Source: an uncultured Lysobacteraceae bacterium (GTDB lineage Bacteria > Pseudomonadota > Gammaproteobacteria > Xanthomonadales > Rhodanobacteraceae). From it: a stretch of 7,462 nucleotides of DNA. Below, one piece after another: positions 1-4,584 of this stretch. Numbering within the stretch: position 1 is the stretch's first letter; the number at the start of each line of letters is the position of its first letter. A model generated the notes under the pieces. That model worked only from the letters and a program-made list of their open reading frames with translations, ran no database searches and was not told the DNA's origin. The position numbers and the translations under genes were made by a program. The stretch lies in contig CAMLLF010000176.1 in the NCBI GenBank assembly GCA_946480705.1, positions 1-7,462 on the forward strand. The letters run 5' to 3'.

Positions 1-702
1 GACTATCGCGTCGCCGTAGCGCGTGCGCTCGGTAGCCTCGCGGCCATAGGCCTGTACTGCGCGCATCGCGTTCAGGGTCTCGTTCGCGACGGCCGATGCG
101 TCGGCGACGCGGTCCTGGCTGTCGCGCGAAAGCTTCTGCAGACGGCGGCCGCTGAGCACCATCGGCACGATCACGAGCGGAATCACGAGCGCGGCATAGC
201 CCGCGAGGCGCGGGCTCGTCCAGACCAGCGCGATCGATGCGCCGATGAAGGTGGCGAAGCTGCGCACCGCGACCGACAGGCTGGAGCTGACGACGGTCAG
301 GACCAGTTCCGAATCGGCCGACAGCCGCGAGGTCAGCTCGCCGATGCGTGCGCGTTCGAAGAAGGCCTGGTCGAGCGTCAGCAGATGGTCGTACAGCCGC
401 CGACGCAGGCCGGCCACGGCGCGTTCGCCGAGCAGCGTGATGCAGAAGTAGCGCGCGCCGGTCGCGATCGCGAGCACGGCGGCGACGCCGAACAGCAGCA
501 GGAAGCTCGTGTCGATGCTGGCCGCGTTCGCGTCGGCGAAGCCGCCGTCGATCATGTGGCGGACGGCGACGGGCAGCGACAGCGTGGCCGCCGACGACAG
601 CACGAGGAACACGACCCAGCCGACGAGCAGGCCGCGCTGGCCGCGCAGCAGCGGAAACAGCAGCGAGAGCGAGGCGAGGCGGCGCGGTTTCGGATCGGTC
701 AT
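1..702 (-). CDS. ABC exporter, membrane domain (5' part, runs off the left edge)
   Basis: Partial gene: the first 234 codons are visible and the reading frame is open to base 1. The product is the N-terminal transmembrane domain of an ABC exporter of the MsbA/ABCB half-transporter type, an inner-membrane pump for lipids, drugs or peptides. Membrane segments lie near residues 26-46, 66-86, 143-162 and 165-184. The typical coupling-helix region follows TM2, with LRRRLYDHLLTLDQAFFERA and then GELTSRLSAD (121-130), and the cytoplasmic motif NETLNAMRAVQAYGRE (207-222) is present. The nucleotide-binding domain (Walker A/B, LSGGQ) should lie beyond the left edge, so it cannot be shown that the gene is complete. 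The start is secure: an in-frame TGA lies 21 codons upstream and no other ATG, GTG or TTG lies between. No good Shine-Dalgarno sequence is seen. The gene follows yigZ on the same strand after 86 bases. The substrate cannot be told from this domain. Confidence 0.9.
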   Translation of the reverse strand, partial: MTDPKPRRLASLSLLFPLLRGQRGLLVGWVVFLVLSSAATLSLPVAVRHMIDGGFADANAASIDTSFLLLFGVAAVLAIATGARYFCITLLGERAVAGLRRRLYDHLLTLDQAFFERARIGELTSRLSADSELVLTVVSSSLSVAVRSFATFIGASIALVWTSPRLAGYAALVIPLVIVPMVLSGRRLQKLSRDSQDRVADASAVANETLNAMRAVQAYGREATERTRYGDAIV

Positions 703-788
703 CGGGAAGGTCCAGGGAAACGTGCCGCCGCACCGAGGTCGGCCATTCGGATCGTCATGGAGGCGTCATTGCCAGTTTCAATTGCGAG

Positions 789-1385
789 TCATTCGCGACG
801 GCGCAGGACAGTGCGTCCGCGGGTCAGGTCCGCGAGCCAGGCGGCCAGCGCGTCGACGCGCGCGTCCGGAAGGGCCAGCCGCAGTGCCGCGCCGTCGGCG
901 CCGAACGCTTCGGCGAGACAGTCGGCATCGAATTCGGACAGCCGCGACTTGAGCAGCGCGAGCTGGGCGAACGGCAGATCGAACTGGACCTCGGTTTTGC
1001 GCACCAGCGGCTTGCTCGCGGCCAGCCGCAGGCACTGCGCCGTGACGCCGCCGTAGGCGCGCATGAGACCGCCCGCGCCGAGCTTGATGCCGCCGTACCA
1101 GCGCGTGACGACGGCGACGACCTGATCGAAGCCTTGCCCGTCGATGGCCTGCAGCATCGGCTTGCCGGCCGTGCCGACCGGTTCGCCGTCATCCGAAAAC
1201 CGGTAGTGCTGACCTATCCGGTAAGCCCAGCAGTTGTGCGTGGCCTGCGGGTCGGAGATCTGTGCGAGGAATTCCAGCGCCGCTTCCGGCGTGGCGACAG
1301 GGGCGGCCTGGCAGAGGAATCGGCTCTTCTTGATCTCTTCGGATATCGAGACGGCTTGCGCGAGCGTGCTGAGCGGCGTGTTCAT
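789..1385 (-). CDS. yigZ: YigZ/IMPACT family protein
   Basis: 198 residues, close to the usual size of about 200 for bacterial YigZ. The N-terminal IMPACT (UPF0029) domain spans roughly residues 15-120 and shows the family signatures KKSRFL (19-24), ATHNCWAYRIG (48-58), SDDGEPVGTAGKPML (64-78) and VVTRWYGGIKLGAGGLMRAY (92-111). A C-terminal DUF1949 ferredoxin-like domain covers about 134-190. The family is cytosolic. Its eukaryotic relative IMPACT binds the translation regulator GCN1, but the biochemical role of the bacterial proteins is not firmly established; nucleic-acid or ribosome association has been proposed from structure. The gene sits between the anti-sigma factor gene (67 bases upstream) and an ABC exporter (86 bases downstream). 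The start is the only sensible ATG and has no Shine-Dalgarno sequence, but a GATAAT box lies 8 bases upstream, which fits a leaderless mRNA. The family assignment is very secure; the function is not. Confidence 0.95.
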   Translation of the reverse strand: MNTPLSTLAQAVSISEEIKKSRFLCQAAPVATPEAALEFLAQISDPQATHNCWAYRIGQHYRFSDDGEPVGTAGKPMLQAIDGQGFDQVVAVVTRWYGGIKLGAGGLMRAYGGVTAQCLRLAASKPLVRKTEVQFDLPFAQLALLKSRLSEFDADCLAEAFGADGAALRLALPDARVDALAAWLADLTRGRTVLRRRE

Positions 1386-1393
1386 CGCGCCGG

Positions 1394-1399
1394 ATTATC
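1394..1399 (-). promoter_or_regulatory. Candidate -10 box of yigZ (leaderless promoter)
   Basis: On the minus strand this reads GATAAT, 5 of 6 matches to the sigma-70 -10 consensus and rare in such GC-rich DNA. Only 8 bases separate it from the yigZ ATG, so transcription would start at or within a base or two of the A of ATG, giving a leaderless mRNA. This agrees with the absence of a Shine-Dalgarno sequence there. No convincing -35 is seen; the best is a poor TTCGTT-like hexamer. This is inference from motif and spacing. Confidence 0.45.
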
Positions 1400-1427
1400 G
1401 ACGATCGAACCGGTGACGAACGAACGC

Positions 1428-1442
1428 CCGAGTTCCCCTCGG
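1428..1442 (-). repeat. Small hairpin between the anti-sigma gene and yigZ
   Basis: An inverted repeat with a perfect 5-bp stem (CCGAG / CTCGG) and a 5-base loop (GGGAA on the minus strand), starting 11 bases after the anti-sigma factor stop codon. It could act as a weak attenuator or an mRNA 3'-end stabiliser. No U-tract follows, so it does not qualify as an intrinsic terminator. A 5-bp stem in DNA of this GC content may also be chance. Confidence 0.3.
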
Positions 1443-1452
1443 CAGCGGCGGC

Positions 1453-2691
1453 TCAGGGATGCAGCGTGCGCAGATCGTCGGGCAGCACGTAGTCCGGATG
1501 GCGTTCGCGCAGCAGCTCGACATTCTTTATCGCGTCGGCCCTGCGTCCGGCGCGCAGCAGCTCGCGGATCTTCTTGATCCATTCGTCAGGCGCGAGGCGC
1601 GCATTGCGCTGCAGTTCGGTCTCGGCGGATTTGTCGGCATCGCCGGTTGCAACGGTGCTCGCCGGCGTCGAGGCGGCCGCCGGTGCCGGCGCTGTTTCCT
1701 GCAGCACCGGAGCCGGAGCGGCGTCGGCTGCGACGGTGCGCGACGCCGGCTTGGCGGCAAGACCGTTGCCGCCGGTGCCCTTGTTGTGGGTGACCTGGCG
1801 CGACTGCCGTGCGCGCTGTTCCTGCTGGACGCGTGGATCGGTCGAACCGGCTTCGGCGTCGAGCCCATAGTCGTCGCGACGCGTGCCGCTGGCGATCGCG
1901 GCCTTGCGCTCGACGGAGTTGTAGTCGGTCGGCGCCGTGGCCGGGAACGCCTGCGGCCGCGCGCCGCTGCTGCCGGGTGCCGCCGTTGATCGCGCGAGGT
2001 CGCGTTCGCCGTCGGCGCGGTCGCTGGCCGAGTCCGTCGCGGCGTCCGCGAGCGCTTCGCGCGCGGGTGCCGCAGCCGGCGGCTCCTGCGGCTGCGTCGT
2101 CTCGAAACGCGGGGCCTGATCTTTCTTGTCGGCGCTGGCCGCGGCCAGTTCGACCTCGCGCTTGTGCGGCGTGGCCTTCGCGGCGCGCGGCGCGGACCTG
2201 GCCGTTTCAGCCATCGGCGCGGGCTGCGCCGGCGCCGCCGCAGGGGCGGGCGGCGGCATTGGCACCGAAAGCGCCGGCGGCGGGATCGCTGCGGTTTCCG
2301 CGGTGGCCGGCTCGGGCGGCGGCACGATCGCGCTGATCGGAATGACCTCGCGCTCGCTGCGGGCCGCCGCCGGCGACGCCGGGTTCGATGCCGACGGCAA
2401 GGATTCGTTGAACGCGCCGCGCATCTGCCAGGCCAGCCCGGCGGCAAGGACGACACCCGCGGCGCTGCTCAGGCCGACGACCCAGAGCGGCCGGCGGTGC
2501 TTGTCCTTCGCATGGCGCAGCGCGTTCATGCGCTGCGGCTCCACCGCGGCGCGCGCCATCGCGAGCACGGCGGCGTCGAGCTTGGGGTCCGGCTCGCTCT
2601 GCGGCAGGCGGCGATACAGGCGCGCGAGTTCGGATTCCTCGCCGGCGAGGAACGCTTCGAATTCGCGCTCGTGGTGATTTCGATGAGTCAT
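1453..2691 (-). CDS. Putative membrane anti-sigma factor, Ala/Pro-rich, partner of the upstream ECF sigma factor
   Basis: 412 residues. The N-terminal cytoplasmic part (1-67) contains ELARLYRRLPQSEPDPKLDA (21-40) and is the presumed sigma-binding region. A single membrane helix follows at about 68-90 (LWVVGLSSAAGVVLAAGLAW), placing the rest in the periplasm. Residues 100-350 are low-complexity Ala/Pro-rich sequence with three PPP triplets (124-126, 137-139, 146-148). A compact helical tail (370-412) begins EWIKKIRELLRAGRRADAI and ends in YVLPDDLRTLHP. There is no cysteine anywhere, so this is not a zinc-binding ZAS (HxxxCxxC) anti-sigma factor. Its ATG overlaps the sigma factor stop codon (ATGA) and is preceded by AAGG with 8-base spacing, which supports this start and translational coupling. 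The anti-sigma role is inferred from coupling and topology; similar proteins paired with ECF sigma factors occur in Xanthomonadales as far as I recall. Alternatively it is a sigma-linked envelope protein of other function. Confidence 0.75.
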   Translation of the reverse strand: MTHRNHHEREFEAFLAGEESELARLYRRLPQSEPDPKLDAAVLAMARAAVEPQRMNALRHAKDKHRRPLWVVGLSSAAGVVLAAGLAWQMRGAFNESLPSASNPASPAAARSEREVIPISAIVPPPEPATAETAAIPPPALSVPMPPPAPAAAPAQPAPMAETARSAPRAAKATPHKREVELAAASADKKDQAPRFETTQPQEPPAAAPAREALADAATDSASDRADGERDLARSTAAPGSSGARPQAFPATAPTDYNSVERKAAIASGTRRDDYGLDAEAGSTDPRVQQEQRARQSRQVTHNKGTGGNGLAAKPASRTVAADAAPAPVLQETAPAPAAASTPASTVATGDADKSAETELQRNARLAPDEWIKKIRELLRAGRRADAIKNVELLRERHPDYVLPDDLRTLHP

Positions 2692-3263
2692 TCGGCAAAC
2701 CTTGCGCGGATCTTCGCGAACGCATAGCGCAGACGCGATTTCACCGTTTCCTGTCCGGCCCCCGTCACTTCGGCGATTTCTTCCAGCCCGAGTCCGTTTT
2801 CCATGCGCAGCACGAACGCCGTGCGCTGCTCGTCGGGTAGGTCCTCGAGCGCGAGCTGCAGGCGGCGCCGCTGCTCGAACTCGCTGAGCACCCGTTCGGG
2901 TCGTTCGGCCTCGGGGGCATCGAGCTGGCGGAAGATCAGCTCGGTTTCCTCGCTGCCGGCCTGGGGTCTATTGCGGCGCATCAGGTCGATCGCAAGGTTG
3001 TGCGCGATCTGCAGCAGCCAGGTCGTGAACTTGGCCTCCGGCCGATAGCGCTCGCGAGCGACGATGACGCGGCTCCAGGTTTCCTGGAACAGCTCGTCGG
3101 CGCTGGCCCGTTCGCGGCAATGACGCAGGAGGAAGCGATACAGCGTGCCGCGGTGGCGGGTATACAGCGCTTCGAACGCGTGCGCGTCGCCGCGCCCGTA
3201 GGCCAGCATCAATTCTTCGTCCGTACACTCCTCCCTCATGGGGCGGCAGGTTAAGCGATACAT
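2688..3263 (-). CDS. ECF-family (group 4) RNA polymerase sigma factor
   Basis: 191 residues from the first ATG, 183 from the second (3239); ECF sigma factors are typically 160-200. Sigma-2 covers about residues 15-98, with DEELMLAYGRGDAHAFEALY (15-34), core-binding and -10 region motifs DELFQETWSRVI (56-67) and KFTTWLLQIAHNLAIDLMRR (78-97). Sigma-4 covers about 132-188, with LEDLPDEQRTAFVLR (139-153) and the -35-binding helix-turn-helix LEEIAEVTGAGQETVKSRLRYA (160-181, shown for position only). It should redirect core RNA polymerase to an envelope- or stress-response regulon. The gene is first in the minus-strand cluster and its TGA overlaps the ATG of the putative anti-sigma factor by 4 bases. 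Neither ATG has a Shine-Dalgarno sequence upstream. The purine-rich AGGGAGGAG at 3229-3237 lies just inside the second start, so the exact N-terminus is unsettled. The class is certain; the signal it answers to is not visible. Confidence 0.95.
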   Translation of the reverse strand: MYRLTCRPMREECTDEELMLAYGRGDAHAFEALYTRHRGTLYRFLLRHCRERASADELFQETWSRVIVARERYRPEAKFTTWLLQIAHNLAIDLMRRNRPQAGSEETELIFRQLDAPEAERPERVLSEFEQRRRLQLALEDLPDEQRTAFVLRMENGLGLEEIAEVTGAGQETVKSRLRYAFAKIRARFAE

Positions 3264-3365
3264 GGGGCAACGTCATCACGTGGCATCCCCGGCGGCCGGA
3301 GTCGAGCGACTGCAACGGCGTGTACCGCCGCCCGGGGTTTGACGCGGCCGCGACCTGCCGGCCCC

Positions 3366-3386
3366 GATACTCCAGCCCTGATACTC
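3366..3386. repeat. Direct repeat GATACTC x2
   Basis: GATACTC occurs at 3366-3372 and again at 3380-3386, with a start-to-start distance of 14 bases and GC-rich DNA around it. Paired heptamers in a divergent promoter region can be a regulator binding site or mark -10 elements. On the minus strand they read GAGTATC. The distance is not a whole number of helical turns, which weakens the operator reading. Confidence 0.35.
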
Positions 3387-3400
3387 TGGTCGCCGCCGCA

Positions 3401-3417
3401 CGCCGGCGGGGCCGGCG
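3401..3417. repeat. 7-bp GC hairpin ahead of the yqjD-like gene
   Basis: A perfect inverted repeat, CGCCGGC - GGG - GCCGGCG, a 7-bp stem with a 3-base loop. It lies 46-62 bases upstream of the plus-strand start at 3463 and would sit in the 5' leader if transcription begins upstream. No U-run follows on either strand, so it is not an intrinsic terminator. It could be a leader structure or a protein-binding palindrome. Confidence 0.4.
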
Positions 3418-3462
3418 GTCGGGCACGATTCCGTTTCCCCACGCGCAACCCGGATGCTGATC

Positions 3463-3894
3463 ATGGCCACTGAAAAAACTCCGCTACGTTCAACCGAACC
3501 GGCCGCCGTCGCGGCGGACGTGCACAACGGCAACGGCGACGCGTCGGCCAAGACGCCGGCCGAAGCGATCCATGAACTCGGCGGCGCGCTCGGCCGCGCC
3601 TGGCACGAGGCGCGCGACAGCGTCGGCGACATCGGCGCGAAGCTCGGCCAGCGTGCGCGCAACGTGCGCAGCGAAACCCGCGAGGCCGCGAGCGAAACGC
3701 GCGAGGGCCTGCAGGACGCGATCGACGAGATGGGCGAACTCGGCCAGGAAGTCGCCGAGGACGCGATCGAGCTCGGTCGCGCCGTGGGCGTCAGCGTGTC
3801 GCAGTTCGTACGCCGGCATCCGATGCGTTCGATCGCGATCGCGGCGGCGGCCGGCGCGCTGGCCGCACACCTGCTGCGCCGTCGCGGCCGCTGA
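3463..3894 (+). CDS. YqjD/ElaB-like (DUF883) tail-anchored membrane protein
   Basis: 143 residues from the ATG at 3463, which has GGA 8 bases upstream; an in-frame ATG at 3454 would add three residues and has no ribosome-binding site. The layout matches the DUF883/YqjD/ElaB family: a soluble, charged, helical body (about residues 30-115) followed by a short C-terminal membrane segment, here RRHPMRSIAIAAAAGALAAH, with a closing basic tail LLRRRGR. The HPxRSxxIAAAAG pattern is the family signature. E. coli YqjD and ElaB are inner-membrane proteins reported to bind ribosomes in stationary phase; that role here is by analogy. The body contains the heptad repeat ETREAAS/ETREGLQ, consistent with an amphipathic or coiled-coil helix. 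First gene of a compact operon; the next begins 2 bases after its stop. Confidence 0.82.
   Translation: MATEKTPLRSTEPAAVAADVHNGNGDASAKTPAEAIHELGGALGRAWHEARDSVGDIGAKLGQRARNVRSETREAASETREGLQDAIDEMGELGQEVAEDAIELGRAVGVSVSQFVRRHPMRSIAIAAAAGALAAHLLRRRGR
3670..3706 (+). repeat. 21-base coding repeat in the yqjD-like gene
   Basis: AGCGAAACCCGCGAGG (3670-3685) recurs at 3691-3706 with 15 of 16 identical bases and a period of 21 bases, exactly seven codons. It encodes SETRE twice (SETREAA, SETREGL), one heptad apart. It looks like a small in-frame duplication that extended the amphipathic helix by two turns. Confidence 0.6.
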
Positions 3895-3896
3895 GG

Positions 3897-4343
3897 GTGG
3901 ACGAAACCGAGCAGAGCGCCGGCGCGCCGCACCGGCGCCGTCGGCGCGTGCGGCGCGGTCTGTTCAAGCGCGTCGGACGCTGGTTCGATCTCGGCGGCGA
4001 GCTGCGCGATTCGGCGATCGCGCTGCTGCGCGCCGAGGCGCGCCTGGCGCGCGCTGCGGTACCCAATGCGCTGATCTGGATCGCCGTGGTGTCGCTCGGC
4101 GGCGTGTTCTTCCTCGCGACGATCTGGGGAGCGGCGCTTCTGCTGCTGTATCAATGGACCGGCTCGATCGGCCAGGCGCTGCTCTGGCTCGGCGCGGTCA
4201 GCGCAGTCGTGCTGGCGGTCGGCAGCCTGCTGCTGCGCCACGCCGTGCGCGCGGCGAGTTTCGCCGAATCGCGCCGTCGCATTGCCTATTGGCTCGAAAG
4301 GAGCGACCTGGACGATGACCCGGATGAAGACGCTGGAACGTGA
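3897..4343 (+). CDS. YqjE-like two-TM membrane protein (phage-holin-III-like superfamily)
   Basis: 148 residues starting at GTG, two bases after the previous stop. There is no well-spaced ribosome-binding site (GAGG touches the start), so translation is probably coupled; an in-frame GTG at 3948 is a weaker alternative. After an Arg-rich stretch (RRRRRVRRG, 13-21) comes the amphipathic motif DLGGELRDSAIALLRAEARL (31-50), typical of the YqjE/DUF1469 family, then two hydrophobic segments at about 56-85 and 94-114, and an acidic tail. Databases often label this family a phage holin superfamily protein, but nothing here is phage-like: the gene lies between yqjD-like and yqjK-like neighbours as in enterobacteria. 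It is an inner-membrane protein of unknown mechanism, likely working with its neighbours. It overlaps the next gene by 29 bases. Confidence 0.8.
   Translation: MDETEQSAGAPHRRRRRVRRGLFKRVGRWFDLGGELRDSAIALLRAEARLARAAVPNALIWIAVVSLGGVFFLATIWGAALLLLYQWTGSIGQALLWLGAVSAVVLAVGSLLLRHAVRAASFAESRRRIAYWLERSDLDDDPDEDAGT
4298..4303 (+). promoter_or_regulatory. Ribosome-binding site that sets the start of the YqjK-like gene
   Basis: AAGGAG inside the end of the yqjE-like gene, 11 bases before ATG 4315. It is the best Shine-Dalgarno sequence in the operon and argues against the upstream TTG at 4282, which would lie before the site. The ATG at 4324 is too far, with 20 bases between. Confidence 0.65.
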
Positions 4344-4584
4344 AGTCGCCTTGTCGGCGCTGCGCTTTGACGCCGCCGTGGCCGAGGTTGGCGACGAGCA
4401 GCGCGACCTGCGCCGCCTCGCGCGTACGCTGTCGCCGAAGCTCCTGATCGGCGTCGGACTCGCGGCCGGCGTGCTGATGATCGTGCTGCCCCGGCACCTG
4501 CGCGGCAGCACGCTGATCGGCCTCGGCAAATTCGCGCTGACGCGCGTGCTGCCGCTGTTCGCCGCCGGAGACGACGACGCATGA
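4315..4584 (+). CDS. Small YqjK-like membrane protein
   Basis: 89 residues from ATG 4315, chosen because AAGGAG lies 11 bases upstream; the longest open frame begins at a TTG at 4282, which lacks such a site. The N-terminal half is a charged helix (LEREVALSALRFDAAVAEVG, then DEQRDLRRLARTL). A membrane segment follows at about residues 43-59 (KLLIGVGLAAGVLMIVL), then PRHLRG and a second, weaker hydrophobic stretch to the acidic end GDDDA. Size, layout and position directly after a yqjE-like gene match E. coli YqjK (helix, one membrane segment, then a basic stretch), but I see only loose sequence likeness, so homology is a suggestion. Its start lies 29 bases inside the preceding gene and its stop overlaps the next start (ATGA), so the three are translationally linked. 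Function unknown. Confidence 0.7.
   Translation: MTRMKTLEREVALSALRFDAAVAEVGDEQRDLRRLARTLSPKLLIGVGLAAGVLMIVLPRHLRGSTLIGLGKFALTRVLPLFAAGDDDA

Larger units (their letters stand above)
3264..3462. promoter_or_regulatory. Divergent intergenic region between the sigma-factor cluster and the yqj-like operon
   Basis: About 190 bases without a gene that must carry start sites for transcription in both directions. A TTGACG (3339-3344) resembles a plus-strand -35 box, but the best -10-like hexamers, GATACT at 3366-3371 and 3380-3385, lie at spacings of 21 and 35 bases, so no standard sigma-70 promoter can be drawn. No classic ECF promoter (GGAAC about 16 bases before GTC) was found on the minus strand, so autoregulation by the sigma factor is neither supported nor excluded. 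It also holds the repeats and hairpins listed separately and the short palindrome AGTCG-AG-CGACT (3300-3311). Confidence 0.5.

Noticed and set aside
703..788. Possible promoter for the ABC exporter (TTGAAA on the minus strand at 776-781) and a 15-codon leader frame ending at its ATG
   Set aside because: No fitting -10 hexamer exists at 16-18 bases, and the leader peptide MADLGAAARF... has no attenuation or regulatory pattern. Both may be chance.
385..1056. 223-codon plus-strand frame across the ABC exporter and yigZ ends
   Set aside because: It lies opposite two recognisable genes and shows no family signature; its Gln/Arg/Glu-rich composition is typical of shadow frames.
1428..1442. Intrinsic terminator after the anti-sigma gene
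   Set aside because: The stem is only 5 bp and no T-run follows on the minus strand.
1527..2456. 309-codon minus-strand frame, extremely rich in Arg and Pro, inside the anti-sigma gene
   Set aside because: It is an out-of-frame reading of the Ala/Pro-rich region. It lacks any domain or ribosome-binding site, while the coupled ATGA start supports the other frame.
3897..4343. Phage holin, suggesting a prophage remnant
   Set aside because: The holin label belongs to a broad superfamily. The neighbours are yqjD- and yqjK-like genes and a permease, with no lysis, integrase or structural phage genes.
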